This document shows positions 27,697-37,279 of a stretch of 64,000 bases of DNA, piece after piece. Made by a program: the position numbers and the translations under genes. Source of the DNA: Microvirga arvi (GTDB lineage: Bacteria > Pseudomonadota > Alphaproteobacteria > Rhizobiales > Beijerinckiaceae); NCBI RefSeq assembly GCF_016892765.1, contig NZ_JAFEMD010000004.1, forward strand, positions 62,001 through 126,000, given 5' to 3'. The notes under the pieces were generated by a model. The model searched no databases. It was not told the origin of the DNA and saw only the letters and a program-made list of their open reading frames with translations. The number at the start of each line of letters is the position of its first letter. Position 1 is the stretch's first letter.

Positions 27697-29109
27697 TCAA
27701 CGACCATCCGGCGTCGACGTTCCGATCCAAAGATCCTTGACCTGATCGTAGTGAATCTTCGGGCTGTAGTGATTCACCTTCAGGGCTAGCGCACGGGAGT
27801 TCAGCCGTCCCATGGCGTTGACGAGGCTATAGGAGGCGACCACGCGATCGCGCTGAGCCTGGATGAGATTGACGCGGGCGGTCAGGAGTTCCTGCTGCGC
27901 ATTCAGAACGTCGAGGGTCGTGCGCTGGCCGACCCGGGCCTCCTCGCGAACACCACTGAGGGCCGTCTCGGCGGCATCGATCTGCGCCTGGGCGGCTTGG
28001 ATCTGCGCGCGGGCCGCCTCGAGGCGAGCCCAGGAGGATTGTACGGCGGCGCGGACCTGATCGCGCACGGAATCGGCCTCGAGACGGCGCTGGCCTGCCT
28101 CTTCCTTGGCCTGCCGTGTGGCCGCATAGGCCTGCCCGCCCTCGTAGATCGGAACGGTCAGCCGGGCGACAACGGAAGCAGACAGCGCAGAGTCCCCTTC
28201 CGTCTGGCGGTCATAGCGCTGGTCGACCGCGCCGGCCACGCCCAGTTGCGGCGCAAGCGCCCCCTGGGCGACCTTGACCTGCAGCTCGGCCACATCCACG
28301 GCATGCTGCCGGGCCTTAATTGCCGGATGCTCGTTCAAAGCGATCTTCACGGCGGCATCGACGCTGCGTGGGGTCAGGCTGTCCAGAGGCCGTCCCGGTG
28401 CCAGCTGCTGCGGGTCGACGCCGACAACCTGGCGATAGACGGCGATGCTGTTACGCAGATTGGCCTCGGCCAGGCTTGCCTCGGACCGGGAGGCGGCCAA
28501 GCGGGCCTCAGCCTGGGCGACGTCAGTCCGGGTGACCTCGCCGACATTGAAGCGGTCCCGCGTCTGCCTCAGCTGCTCATCGATCACCTCGACGTTGTTG
28601 CGCTGCAGATCGAGAATGGCCGTATCCCGCAGCACATCCATATAGGCGGTCGCGGCATCGAGCAGCACGCCCTGCTCGGTGGTATTCAAGGTTTCGCGGG
28701 AGCCGAGCACACCGGACTCGGCGGCGCGGACGCGGTTGCTGGTCTGGAACCCATCGAAAATGGGCTGGGTGATCTCGACGCCGAACCCGCGGGGGGTCAG
28801 GCGACTGATGCTGCTTCCTCCGCCGAAAACAGTCCTTGGCCTGCCAGTATCGGCATCCGTAAAGGTCCGGCCGATATCCGCTGTGCCGTTAATTCGGGGC
28901 CGGTAGCCCGATTTCGCCTGAGCGACATCCTCGTCCCTGACACGCACGCCAGCCCGCTGGGCATTCAAATCGGGGTTGTTGCCATAGGCGCGCGACAAAG
29001 CGCTTTCCAGGGTCTCGGCAGACGAACCGCTGGCGCCCATCAACACGAAGGCCGAGGTCATGGCCCCAAAGAGCAAGCGGTACGTCTTTTTGGAATGCTT
29101 TTCGTTCAC
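27697..29109 (-). CDS. tolC: TolC-family outer membrane channel
   Basis: A 470-residue outer-membrane efflux/secretion duct. A signal peptide covers about residues 1-30, then ETLESALSRAYGNNPDLNAQRAGVRVRDEDVAQAKSGYRPRI starts the first TolC repeat. Long coiled-coil helices and two OEP repeats follow. It would serve type I secretion or RND/MFS pumps encoded elsewhere. The GTG at 29109 (VNEKHSKKTYRLLFG) places the signal peptide at the N-terminus; the frame continues to 29268 with an unlikely extension. It lies downstream of the methyltransferase gene, a conserved neighbour. Confidence 0.88.
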   Translation of the reverse strand: MNEKHSKKTYRLLFGAMTSAFVLMGASGSSAETLESALSRAYGNNPDLNAQRAGVRVRDEDVAQAKSGYRPRINGTADIGRTFTDADTGRPRTVFGGGSSISRLTPRGFGVEITQPIFDGFQTSNRVRAAESGVLGSRETLNTTEQGVLLDAATAYMDVLRDTAILDLQRNNVEVIDEQLRQTRDRFNVGEVTRTDVAQAEARLAASRSEASLAEANLRNSIAVYRQVVGVDPQQLAPGRPLDSLTPRSVDAAVKIALNEHPAIKARQHAVDVAELQVKVAQGALAPQLGVAGAVDQRYDRQTEGDSALSASVVARLTVPIYEGGQAYAATRQAKEEAGQRRLEADSVRDQVRAAVQSSWARLEAARAQIQAAQAQIDAAETALSGVREEARVGQRTTLDVLNAQQELLTARVNLIQAQRDRVVASYSLVNAMGRLNSRALALKVNHYSPKIHYDQVKDLWIGTSTPDGR

Positions 29110-29301
29110 GCGCACCTGCCTAGCGATCCAAAGCGGTCCCCCCGCCAAAAACGCCACTTTCAGAAACCAGTCCGACTCAAGCGAAACAATACCCAACGGA
29201 ACCGAGTCGGCAACAAGGCGCAGGCATCGATTCCATTTTAATGCAGGAGTGGCGCAAAAAAGCGACACTCTTAACCGAGGAATTTAAGGATTCAGAAAGG
29301 A

Positions 29302-29964
29302 TTAGAACGTGAAGCCGGGAGTCTGAACGAAGGCTGCCAGCAAGGGGGCCGCAGCCTCGAACAGGGCGCGTTCGCCGAAGGCATTGCCCGAGCGGACATA
29401 AAGGGTTGCACGGGCAGCGCGCCCCCTGCCTATCACGCAGACCAGACGGCCGCCTTCGGCCAGTTGCTGGAGCAGCGCATCGGGGCGGATCTCCACGGCT
29501 CCGTTGACGAGAATGGCATCATAGGGGGCGTTGCCCGCATGCCCCTGATCGAGAGGACCCGCCACGACCACAACATCGCCTGCACCGGCGGCGTTGAGGC
29601 TCTGTCGCGCCGCAGCGGCCAAGGTCTCGTCGGATTCGAGCGCCGTCACCTGCGCCCCCAGATCACGGAACACCGCCGAAGCGTAGCCGCGGCCGCAGGC
29701 CACATCGAGAACCCGCTCGCCCGCCTTGATCCCGAGGGCCTGGATCATGCGTCCCAGGATCATCGGAGACAGCATGTAGCGGAGCTCGGCGCCGTCGCTG
29801 ACGAGAATGTCCTGGTCGATATAGGCCAGCTCTTCACGGCCCGGGAGCACGAAATGCTCGCGCGGAACGGTATCCATGGCATCGAGAAGGGGCATGTCAT
29901 TCACATCGAAAGTGCGCAGCTGGCCATCAACCATGATACGGCGCGCTTGAGCGAAATCGACCAT
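29302..29964 (-). CDS. protein-L-isoaspartate O-methyltransferase family protein
   Basis: A 220-residue SAM-dependent methyltransferase of the PCMT family. The N-terminal FAQARRIMVDGQLRTFDVND is the typical form next to tolC in Rhizobiales. The SAM loop is VLDVACGRGYASAV (about residues 82-95). Canonical PCMT repairs isoaspartyl residues. This subgroup often lacks some substrate-site residues, so activity is not certain. The ATG at 29964 is chosen because the frame further upstream runs through the tRNA-Cys gene. Confidence 0.82.
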   Translation of the reverse strand: MVDFAQARRIMVDGQLRTFDVNDMPLLDAMDTVPREHFVLPGREELAYIDQDILVSDGAELRYMLSPMILGRMIQALGIKAGERVLDVACGRGYASAVFRDLGAQVTALESDETLAAAARQSLNAAGAGDVVVVAGPLDQGHAGNAPYDAILVNGAVEIRPDALLQQLAEGGRLVCVIGRGRAARATLYVRSGNAFGERALFEAAAPLLAAFVQTPGFTF

Positions 29965-29987
29965 CGACAGTGCCTTTAGAAACTTGT

Positions 29988-30061
29988 TGGAGGCCTCGCC
30001 CGGAATCGAACCGGGGTGCAAGGATTTGCAGTCCTCTGCGTAACCACTCCGCCACGAGGCC
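29988..30061 (-). tRNA. tRNA-Cys (GCA)
   Basis: The minus strand folds into a cloverleaf: acceptor GGCCTCG/CGAGGCC, anticodon arm with loop CTGCAAA (anticodon GCA), and T-arm GGTTCGATTCC. Discriminator T and an encoded CCA (29990-29988). It begins about 20 bases upstream of the methyltransferase start on the same strand. Confidence 0.93.
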
Positions 30062-30273
30062 ATCCGGGGCGTGCCGCGAACGCGACGGGTGCTCCATAGC
30101 AAGCGTCCCCCCAAAGAGCAACAGCCCCTTTTCAACTCCCGCGCGTCAACAAGGGGCTTGCAACGGTCGAAACCCGTGCTATATGCCTCCCACCTCGCCG
30201 GGGTACGGTCCTTGAAGACACCACGGCGCTCAAGAAGCTCCTGTTTTCAGCTTCTTCGTAAGGTTAGGCTTAT

Positions 30274-30348
30274 TCCGGCGTGGCGCAGCGGTAGCGCAGC
30301 GGACTGTTAATCCGTTGGTCGTAGGTTCGAATCCTACCGCCGGAGCCA
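30274..30348 (+). tRNA. tRNA-Asn (GTT)
   Basis: Acceptor TCCGGCG/CGCCGGA, D-arm with AGCGGTAGCGC, anticodon loop CTGTTAA (anticodon GTT), T-arm AGGTTCGAATCCT, discriminator G and encoded CCA (30346-30348). Divergent from the tRNA-Cys gene. Confidence 0.95.
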
Positions 30349-30434
30349 ACCTTTCTTCACTCATCTGATCAAAATCTGTCGATCTGCACGACACATCACG
30401 TCGTACTCTTGAAGCGTAGCTGTATGGTGCCGCC

Positions 30435-31916
30435 ATGAGCACCGATTCCCACACCCCCGTTCTCGTCTGGTTCCGCGACGATCATCGTCTGACCGACAAC
30501 CCTGCCCTTTCGGCTGCCGCGGCAACCGGTTCGCAGGTTCTATGTTTTTACATACTGGATGAAGTCTCGGAGGGAATCCGACCGCTTGGAGGTGCGGCTC
30601 GATGGTGGCTTTATGGATCGCTCAAGGCGCTCGGAAACGCCTTGAAGCGGGTTGGCTCCAATCTGCTGATCCTGAGAGGCTCCGCTCCTCTAATCGTCGA
30701 CAAACTGGTCCAGGCGACCGGCGCCTCCGCGATCTACTGGAACCGCCGCTATGGCGCGTCCGAGATCGCCCTGGACAGCATGATCAAGAAGCACCTGATG
30801 GATCGCGGCATCAAGGCTCACAGCTTCAATGGCCGCCTCCTGCACGAACCGTGGGAGATCGTGAACCAAGCCGGGAAGCCGTTTCAGGTCTTCACTCCCT
30901 ACCTGCGGGCTGTAAGGACAAGGGCCATCAAGGCACCGCTTCCGGCACCTCGGACGTTGCAAGGCGGCATCTGGCCTGAGACATCTCCCGATGAAGTGGC
31001 CTCCCTGCACGAACTCGGCCTTGAGCCTTCATCGCCCGACTGGGCCGGAGGGTTAAGGCAGGAATGGCAGCCAGGCGAGCGGGCCGCCCGGGACAAGCTC
31101 GCGCGTTTTCTCGAGGCGGGGCTGAAAGGCTACATGGACGACCGTGATCGCCCCGGCCGTGATGGAACATCTCGCCTGTCACCACATCTGCGCTTCGGGG
31201 AGATCGGCCCCCGGCAGGTCTGGCATGCGGTCATGGCAGCGGTCGCACGCCGGCCGGATCTGGAACAGGATGCGGAAAAATTCTTAAGCGAGATCGTCTG
31301 GAGCGACTTCACCTACCAGCTGCTCCACGAACATCCGCACCTGCCGGACAAGCCGCACAGCAGCAGGTTCGAAAGCTTCCCCTGGATCGATGATCACGTC
31401 GCCATCAGAGCCTGGCGGAAGGGGCTCACCGGCTACCCTATCGTGGATGCCGGCATGCGCCAGCTCTGGCAGACGGGCTGGATGCATAATCGGGTGCGGA
31501 TGATCGTGGCGTCTTTCCTGGTAAAACACCTGCTCACCGACTGGCGGGAGGGTGAGCGCTGGTTCTGGGATACCCTGGTCGATGCGGACGCGGCCAACAA
31601 TGCCTTCAGCTGGCAGTGGATTGCAGGTTCCGGCCCGGACTCGGCCCCGTTTCACCGGATTTTCAATCCGGTCGCACAGGGCGAGAAATTCGATCCTGAC
31701 GGGTCCTACGTTCGAACCCATGTGCCCGAGCTGTCAGAACTGCCTGCCGCCTTCATCCACAAGCCATGGGAGGCTCCGCCCAGCATGCTCCGTGAAGCCG
31801 GTGTCGGCCTGGGGGATACCTACCCCAGGCCCATCGTTCCGCACGGCCCTGCCCGGGAACGCGCCCTGGAGGCTTTCCGCAGCCTGCGCGGCCTGACGGC
31901 TGAGCCCATTGCCTGA
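30435..31916 (+). CDS. phrB: deoxyribodipyrimidine photolyase
   Basis: A 493-residue photolyase/cryptochrome-family protein that uses blue light and FADH- to split cyclobutane pyrimidine dimers. The N-terminal Rossmann-like antenna domain starts VLVWFRDDHRLTDNPAL. The FAD-binding helical domain carries DGTSRLSPHLRFGEI, GYPIVDAGMRQLWQTGWMHNRVRM and DADAANNAFSWQWIAGSG, all class I CPD photolyase hallmarks. It lies 86 bp downstream of tRNA-Asn and upstream of the AlaX-like gene. Confidence 0.93.
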   Translation: MSTDSHTPVLVWFRDDHRLTDNPALSAAAATGSQVLCFYILDEVSEGIRPLGGAARWWLYGSLKALGNALKRVGSNLLILRGSAPLIVDKLVQATGASAIYWNRRYGASEIALDSMIKKHLMDRGIKAHSFNGRLLHEPWEIVNQAGKPFQVFTPYLRAVRTRAIKAPLPAPRTLQGGIWPETSPDEVASLHELGLEPSSPDWAGGLRQEWQPGERAARDKLARFLEAGLKGYMDDRDRPGRDGTSRLSPHLRFGEIGPRQVWHAVMAAVARRPDLEQDAEKFLSEIVWSDFTYQLLHEHPHLPDKPHSSRFESFPWIDDHVAIRAWRKGLTGYPIVDAGMRQLWQTGWMHNRVRMIVASFLVKHLLTDWREGERWFWDTLVDADAANNAFSWQWIAGSGPDSAPFHRIFNPVAQGEKFDPDGSYVRTHVPELSELPAAFIHKPWEAPPSMLREAGVGLGDTYPRPIVPHGPARERALEAFRSLRGLTAEPIA

Positions 31917-32020
31917 CATCCGGCGAAGGAAGCGACTTGACCCGCCGAGCCGCTTGCCGTCAGCATCGCCCCTGCCTTTCCGAAAGGGGTTGCCCTGCCC
32001 CGACAAACATTGAGACGCTC

Positions 32021-32743
32021 ATGACCGCTACGACGCTTCTGTTCCGCGACGATGCCTATGCCACCTCTTGCGAAGCACGGGTTCTCGGAACCACGCCGGA
32101 GGGCGGCGTCATTCTCGACCGGACGGTGTTCTACGCCCAGGGCGGAGGACAGCCGGGAGACGTGGGCGCTCTCGTGAGGGCCGATGGCGAAAGGATCGAG
32201 GTCACCAACACCGTTTATGCCGCGGACCGCTCGCAGGTCGCGCATCTGGTCGGGCCAGACGCAGCTTCCCGGTTGGCCGAAGGCGAAGCCGTGACCCTGC
32301 ATCTCGATTGGCCGCGGCGCCTCAGGCGCATGCGCGTCCACACGGCCCTTCATCTCCTGAGCGTAGTCTTGCCCTACCCTGTCACCGGCGGCTCGATCGG
32401 CGACGGCGACGGACGGCTCGATTTCGACATCCCGGATGCGGGCCTCGACAAGGTCGATATCTCGGACAAGCTGAACGACCTGATTGCGCGGGATGCACCG
32501 GTCACCGAGCGTTGGATCACCGATGAGGAGCTCGATGCCAATCCCGGACTGGTCAAGACTATGTCGGTGAAACCTCCACGCGGGTCCGGCCGGGTGCGCC
32601 TCGTGGAGATCGAGGGCATCGATCTCCAGCCCTGCGGCGGCACCCATGTTCGGCGTACGGCTGAGATCGGATCCGTCGTGATCACCGACATCGAGAAGAA
32701 GGGAAAGCAGAACCGCCGCGTTCGCCTGTCCCTCGCTGATTAG
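32021..32743 (+). CDS. alanyl-tRNA editing protein (AlaX-like)
   Basis: A 240-residue stand-alone editing domain that deacylates Ser- or Gly-mischarged tRNA-Ala. Zinc-binding motifs are intact: HTALHLL (HxxxH) and CGGTHV (CxxxH). The N-terminal [11 protein letters not shown] and [13 protein letters not shown] match the AlaRS-type editing fold. The ATG at 32021 is preferred; the frame begins earlier at 31937. It is followed after ~25 bp by the sulfurtransferase gene. Confidence 0.88.
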   Translation: MTATTLLFRDDAYATSCEARVLGTTPEGGVILDRTVFYAQGGGQPGDVGALVRADGERIEVTNTVYAADRSQVAHLVGPDAASRLAEGEAVTLHLDWPRRLRRMRVHTALHLLSVVLPYPVTGGSIGDGDGRLDFDIPDAGLDKVDISDKLNDLIARDAPVTERWITDEELDANPGLVKTMSVKPPRGSGRVRLVEIEGIDLQPCGGTHVRRTAEIGSVVITDIEKKGKQNRRVRLSLAD

Positions 32744-32768
32744 ATCCATTCATTTCAAGGAAATGCTC

Positions 32769-33623
32769 ATGTCCCAGCCCTTCGTGTCGGCCGCCTGGCT
32801 GCAGGAACACCTGAACGATCCGAACCTCGTGGTCGTGGACGGCTCCTGGTATTTGCCCACGCAGAACCGGGATCCGCAGGTCGAGTACCTGTCAGGCCAC
32901 ATTCCCGGCGCAGTGCGCTTCGACCTCGACGCCGTGAAGGACACCTCGTCCTCCCTGCCCCACATGCTGCCCTCGCCGGAGAGCTTCGCGAAGACCGTCG
33001 GGTCGATGGGAATCAGCGAAGACATGACCATCGTCGTCTACGATGGCGCGGGTCTGTTCTCGGCACCCCGCGTCCGCTGGACGTTTCAGGTCTTCGGCGC
33101 GCGCAACGTATCGATTCTCGAGGGCGGCTTTCCCGCCTGGAAGGCGGAGGGTCGACCCGTCGAGACCGGACCGGAAAGGCCCCGTCCCGCACGAACCTTC
33201 AAGCCCTCCTTCGACGCTTCCGTCGTTGCGGATGCCTCAGCCGTGCAGGAGGCGCTCCAATCGAAGGCGGCTCAGGTGGTCGATGCGCGCCCCGCGGAGC
33301 GTTTCAGGGGCGAGGCGCCCGAGCCGCGCCCCGGCCTTCGCATGGGGCACATTCCGGGGAGCCTCAACCTGCCCTTCGACCGGATCGTCGAAAACGGCCG
33401 GCTGAAGGACAAGGCAGGTCTCGAGAAGGCGCTGACCGACGCAGGGATCGACCCCGACCAGCCGGTGATCACGAGCTGCGGTTCCGGCGTTTCGGCCGCT
33501 ATCCTCGGTGTGGCCTTCGAGGTGGCCGGGCGGCCGATCAAGGCGATCTATGACGGCTCCTGGGCCGAATGGGGTGCACGGGACGATCTGCCGGTGGAGA
33601 CGGGACCGGGGAAGACGGGCTAG
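32769..33623 (+). CDS. sseA: 3-mercaptopyruvate sulfurtransferase
   Basis: A 284-residue two-rhodanese-domain enzyme. The N-terminal inactive rhodanese domain has [14 protein letters not shown]. The C-terminal domain carries the catalytic cysteine in TSCGSGVSA, the CG[ST]G form typical of mercaptopyruvate rather than thiosulfate sulfurtransferases. It moves sulfur from 3-mercaptopyruvate to thiophilic acceptors. An AAGGAA ribosome-binding site favours the ATG at 32769 over the one at 32763. Same strand as the AlaX-like gene. Confidence 0.9.
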   Translation: MSQPFVSAAWLQEHLNDPNLVVVDGSWYLPTQNRDPQVEYLSGHIPGAVRFDLDAVKDTSSSLPHMLPSPESFAKTVGSMGISEDMTIVVYDGAGLFSAPRVRWTFQVFGARNVSILEGGFPAWKAEGRPVETGPERPRPARTFKPSFDASVVADASAVQEALQSKAAQVVDARPAERFRGEAPEPRPGLRMGHIPGSLNLPFDRIVENGRLKDKAGLEKALTDAGIDPDQPVITSCGSGVSAAILGVAFEVAGRPIKAIYDGSWAEWGARDDLPVETGPGKTG

Positions 33624-33654
33624 TCAAGCCGATCTTGGCTGCGAATAGCCTTTC

Positions 33655-33742
33655 GTCATCACCGACCTTGTGCCGGTGATCCCGATCAGGGAGGCACATT
33701 GATTCACCGCATCGGGATGGCCGGGACAAGCCCGGCCATGGC
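33655..33742. repeat. composite palindromic repeat, copy 2
   Basis: Palindromes ATCACCGAC/GCCGGTGAT (33658-33680, one mismatch) and ATGGCCGGG/CCCGGCCAT (33717-33739), 36 bases apart. This is copy 1 (24078-24165) in reverse order and orientation. It lies between convergent sseA and aapP. Confidence 0.75.
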
Positions 33743-33820
33743 GCGAGGATGAACACCCAACCGAAACAACAATGGCCCCGAGCCAGCTCGGTGCCATTGT
33801 TGCATCTCGCGGGATCCGCC

Positions 33821-34606
33821 TCAGTGGAGGATCTGGGACAGGAAGAGCCGGGTGCGTTCGTGCTGCGGGTTGCGGAAGAACTCGTCGGGCGTGTTCATCT
33901 CCACGATCTGCCCGTAATCCATGAAGATCACCCGGTCCGCCACCTGACGGGCAAAGCCCATCTCGTGCGTCACGCACAGCATAGTCATGCCCTCTTCCGC
34001 CAGGCCAACCATGGTGTCGAGCACCTCCTTGACCATCTCAGGATCGAGCGCCGAAGTCGGCTCATCGAACAGCATGATCTTCGGGCTCATGCACAGGGAG
34101 CGGGCAATCGCCACGCGCTGCTGTTGGCCGCCCGAGAGCTGGCCCGGATACTTGTTGGCCTGCTCCGGGATCTTGACCCGGGTCAGATAGTGCATGGCAA
34201 CCTCTTCAGCCTCCCTCTTGGGCATCTTCTTCACCCAGATCGGCGCCAGGGTGCAGTTCTCCAGGATCGTCAGATGCGGGAAGAGGTTGAAGTGCTGGAA
34301 CACCATGCCGACATCCCGGCGCACCTCGTCGATGCGCTTGAGGTCGTCGAGCAGCTCGACACCGTCGACGATGATGCGGCCCTTCTGGTGCTCCTCAAGG
34401 CGATTGATGCAGCGGATCATCGTGGACTTGCCCGAGCCCGAAGGGCCGCAGATAACGATACGTTCGCCGCGGCGGACGTTCAGGTTGATGTCCCGCAGCA
34501 CGTGAAAGTCGCCGTACCACTTGTGAACATCAACCATCTGGATCGCAGGCTGAACCTGAGGATCGACCGAGGCGGGAATTTGTTGAGCTGACATTGTCGT
34601 TGCCAT
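33821..34606 (-). CDS. aapP: general L-amino acid ABC transporter, ATP-binding protein AapP
   Basis: A 261-residue ABC ATPase: Walker [10 protein letters not shown], signature LSGGQQQR, Walker [12 protein letters not shown]. The polar-amino-acid subfamily start [19 protein letters not shown] is plain. It drives the broad-specificity AapJQMP importer of rhizobia. The start lies six bases after the aapM stop on the same strand, so it is the last gene of the operon. Confidence 0.93.
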   Translation of the reverse strand: MATTMSAQQIPASVDPQVQPAIQMVDVHKWYGDFHVLRDINLNVRRGERIVICGPSGSGKSTMIRCINRLEEHQKGRIIVDGVELLDDLKRIDEVRRDVGMVFQHFNLFPHLTILENCTLAPIWVKKMPKREAEEVAMHYLTRVKIPEQANKYPGQLSGGQQQRVAIARSLCMSPKIMLFDEPTSALDPEMVKEVLDTMVGLAEEGMTMLCVTHEMGFARQVADRVIFMDYGQIVEMNTPDEFFRNPQHERTRLFLSQILH

Positions 34607-34612
34607 GGGTGT

Positions 34613-35932
34613 TTACCGTTTCTGACCAGCTGCAAGGCGCCGCTCGACCCCGAGCGAATACCGTGACATGCCAAAGCAAAAGATGAAGTAGAACAGGGCT
34701 GCGAAGGCATAGCCTGTGATGCCGATGGTGGGGGCAGCCCAGTTCGGATCGATGCGCGAGGCCTCGATGGTCTTGACCAGATCGAAAATGCCGACGATCG
34801 CCACCAGCGAAGTATCCTTGAACAGACCGATAAAGGTGTTCACGATGCCTGGGATCACGATCCGCAGGGCCTGCGGCAGAATGATGAGGGTCATCATCTG
34901 CGGATAGTTCAAGCCGAGCGACATCGCGCCCTCATACTGACCCTTCGGCATGGCCTGCAGGCCGCCGCGCACGACCTCGGCCATGTAGGCGGAGGCGAAG
35001 AGGGCAGTGCCGATGAGCGGCCGCAGCAGGCGGTCCACCGTCATGTCGCCCGGCAGGAACAGCGGCAGCATGGTGTTCGCCATGATCAGCACCGTGATCA
35101 GCGGCACGCCGCGCACGAACTCGATGAAAATCACCGACGCCATCCGCACGATCGGCAGCCTTGAGCGGCGTCCGAGGGCCAGCAGGATGCCGAAGGGGAG
35201 CGAGACCACGATGCCGACCGTCGCCACCAGCAGGGTCACGAGAATGCCGCCCCACAGAGACGTCGGCACATGAGCAAGGCCGAAATCGACGTCGATGAGC
35301 GCCAAGGTGATGCCGATTACCGCGACGATGGCGCCAGCCATGATGAGTGCCGGACGCATTGCGGTCTTGAGCAGCGCGGCGAAGAAGGCAAACAATGCGA
35401 TCACGAGCGCACCAAGGATCGCAAAGCCGGCCCAGAAGCGGCCGCTGAAACTGGCATTGCCACCCGTCAGCAGGATGTAGGAGACGATCGGGAAGATCCA
35501 GAAGAAATAGACTGCTCCCAGATCCCGGCGCGGAGCCCTCAGCCACAGCAGCCAGACGACGCCGATGGCGAGAAGAGCGAAGAAGATGTTCACCCGCCAG
35601 CGCTCGGATATCGTGTAGGAGCCGTAGATGAAGTAGTTGAGCTTGTCCCAGATGAAGGCCCAGCAGGCCCCGCTCTCGCTGCCGCCCGTATCGGCGCGGC
35701 AGGCTGCCCGGTCGCTGCCGGTCCAGACCGCATCGATGATCAGGAATTTCAGGAGCGGCGGGACGCTGACATACAGGAGGTAGAAGACCACCAGCGTCAG
35801 GATCGTGTTGAACGGACCTGAAAACAGGTTCTGCCGAACCCAGGCAATGGGGCCGCGGGCCAGATTGGGCGGAGGCAGCGCCTCCACCTGCTTGGCACGG
35901 ACGAAACGGGGCATATCGACGGCGGTGCTCAT
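34613..35932 (-). CDS. aapM: general L-amino acid ABC transporter permease AapM
   Basis: A 439-residue inner-membrane permease with extra N-terminal segments compared with simple HisM-type permeases. The conserved cytoplasmic loop that contacts AapP reads EVVRGGLQAMPKGQYEGAMSLGL. The ATG at 35932 has GGAGAT upstream and lies eight bases after the aapQ stop. The reading frame continues far upstream, but that part is antisense-like shadow across aapQ and is not coding. A periplasmic loop with several Cys residues (about 70-90) is notable. Confidence 0.93.
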   Translation of the reverse strand: MSTAVDMPRFVRAKQVEALPPPNLARGPIAWVRQNLFSGPFNTILTLVVFYLLYVSVPPLLKFLIIDAVWTGSDRAACRADTGGSESGACWAFIWDKLNYFIYGSYTISERWRVNIFFALLAIGVVWLLWLRAPRRDLGAVYFFWIFPIVSYILLTGGNASFSGRFWAGFAILGALVIALFAFFAALLKTAMRPALIMAGAIVAVIGITLALIDVDFGLAHVPTSLWGGILVTLLVATVGIVVSLPFGILLALGRRSRLPIVRMASVIFIEFVRGVPLITVLIMANTMLPLFLPGDMTVDRLLRPLIGTALFASAYMAEVVRGGLQAMPKGQYEGAMSLGLNYPQMMTLIILPQALRIVIPGIVNTFIGLFKDTSLVAIVGIFDLVKTIEASRIDPNWAAPTIGITGYAFAALFYFIFCFGMSRYSLGVERRLAAGQKR

Positions 35933-35940
35933 AGGATCTC

Positions 35941-37143
35941 CTACCGTTCGACGATCGCCACACGGCGGTTGTAGATGTTCATGATGAACGATGTCAGCAG
36001 GCTGATCGTGAGATAGACGCCCATGGTGATGACCACGACCTCGATGGCCTGACCCGTCTGGTTGAGCACGGTTCCCATGAAGACCTGAACGAGGTCTGGA
36101 TAGCCGATGGCGACAGCCAGGGACGAGTTCTTCGTCAGATTCAGATACTGGCTCGTCAGCGGCGGAATGATGACGCGCATGGCCTGCGGGATCACCACGA
36201 GGCGCAGGGTCTGGCCCGGGGTGAGTCCGAGGGAGCCCGCGGCTTCCGTCTGCCCCTTCGACACGGCGAGGATGCCGGCGCGGACGACCTCGGCGATGAA
36301 AGCCGCCGTATAGGTCACAAGACCGAGAAGCAGCGCCACGAATTCCGGCAGGATCTGCATGCCGCCCGTCAGGTTGAACGTGCCCTTGCGCGGCAACTCG
36401 AAGGAGATGGGATTGGCACCGACGAGGGCAAGCACGATCCAGGTCAGGATCGGTAGGCCAAGCACCAGAGCGAGCGTCACCTTGCCGACGGGATATTGCC
36501 GGCCGGTCTGTTCCTGCTGCTTCCTGGCCCAACGGCGATAGACGAATGTGCCGACCAGCCCGATCGCGAGGACCGTGAGAAGGATCGAGATATTGGATGC
36601 ATAGAGCGGCTTGGCCATGAACAGGCCGCGGGAATTCAGATAGAAGCCGGCGCCCATTTCGAGGGAGTTGCGCGGCTGCGGCAGAGCGCCGAGCACCGCG
36701 ATGTACCAGAACAGGAGCTGGACCAGCAGCGGGATGTTGCGCAGGACCTCGACATAGACCATGGCGACCTTCGCGACCATCCAGTTCTTGGACAGGCGGG
36801 AGATGCCGATCAGGAAGCCGAGAAAGGTCGTGAAGAAAATGCCGATGGCTGAAACGATAAGGGTGTTGAGAAGGCCGACGATGAAGGCATCGCCATAGGT
36901 GCCGCCGGCCGCACTGAACTGAATCAGGGTCTGGCTGATGTCGAAGCCGGCCGTATTGTTGAGGAAGCCGAAGCCTGAGGCGATCTTGGCGCGCTGCAGG
37001 TTCTCGATGGCATTGGTCGCGGCCACATAGAACAGGAAGATGATCGCGGCGACGAGAACGACCTGATAGAAAATTCCGCGAACCTTCGGATCGTATAGAA
37101 ACGATTTCTTGGGGGGCGATGTCTGGCTGACAGCGGTCTGCAC
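35941..37143 (-). CDS. aapQ: general L-amino acid ABC transporter permease AapQ
   Basis: A 400-residue permease; TM segments start at about residue 25 (GIFYQVVLVAAIIFLFYVAATNAI). The coupling loop EVVRAGILAVSKGQTEAAGSLGL is present. It pairs with AapM to form the channel. The GTG at 37143 is chosen: AGGA lies upstream and the N-terminus SQTSPPKKSFLYDPKVRGIFYQ is the usual one. The frame extends to 37230. A strong hairpin separates it from aapJ. Confidence 0.9.
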   Translation of the reverse strand: MQTAVSQTSPPKKSFLYDPKVRGIFYQVVLVAAIIFLFYVAATNAIENLQRAKIASGFGFLNNTAGFDISQTLIQFSAAGGTYGDAFIVGLLNTLIVSAIGIFFTTFLGFLIGISRLSKNWMVAKVAMVYVEVLRNIPLLVQLLFWYIAVLGALPQPRNSLEMGAGFYLNSRGLFMAKPLYASNISILLTVLAIGLVGTFVYRRWARKQQEQTGRQYPVGKVTLALVLGLPILTWIVLALVGANPISFELPRKGTFNLTGGMQILPEFVALLLGLVTYTAAFIAEVVRAGILAVSKGQTEAAGSLGLTPGQTLRLVVIPQAMRVIIPPLTSQYLNLTKNSSLAVAIGYPDLVQVFMGTVLNQTGQAIEVVVITMGVYLTISLLTSFIMNIYNRRVAIVER

Positions 37144-37239
37144 TGAGTTTATCCTCTGACGACGCTTGATTTCCGGCCGTCCTCCCCTGTTCGTGGCCGG
37201 GGTCAAGCGGCATGCTTTTTGTTCTTGCACGATTCTTGA

Positions 37240-37265
37240 AGGGCGCCCGGATCACCGGGCGCCCT
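37240..37265 (-). promoter_or_regulatory. intercistronic hairpin between aapJ and aapQ
   Basis: A perfect 11-bp stem AGGGCGCCCGG-ATCA-CCGGGCGCCCT sits 15 bases after the aapJ stop. No T-run follows on the minus strand, so it would mainly protect the aapJ mRNA 3' end or cause partial read-through. This fits the need for excess binding protein over permeases. Confidence 0.6.
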
Positions 37266-37279
37266 GTTCTTGGGTAGGC

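Noticed and set aside
29965-30135. N-terminal extension of the PCMT-type methyltransferase
   Set aside because: It would translate the tRNA-Cys gene; ATG 29964 gives the normal N-terminus.
35933-37255. Upstream half of the frame that ends at 34613, which might suggest a giant fused permease
   Set aside because: That half is out of frame with the real aapQ and has no permease features; aapM starts at 35932 with its own ribosome-binding site.
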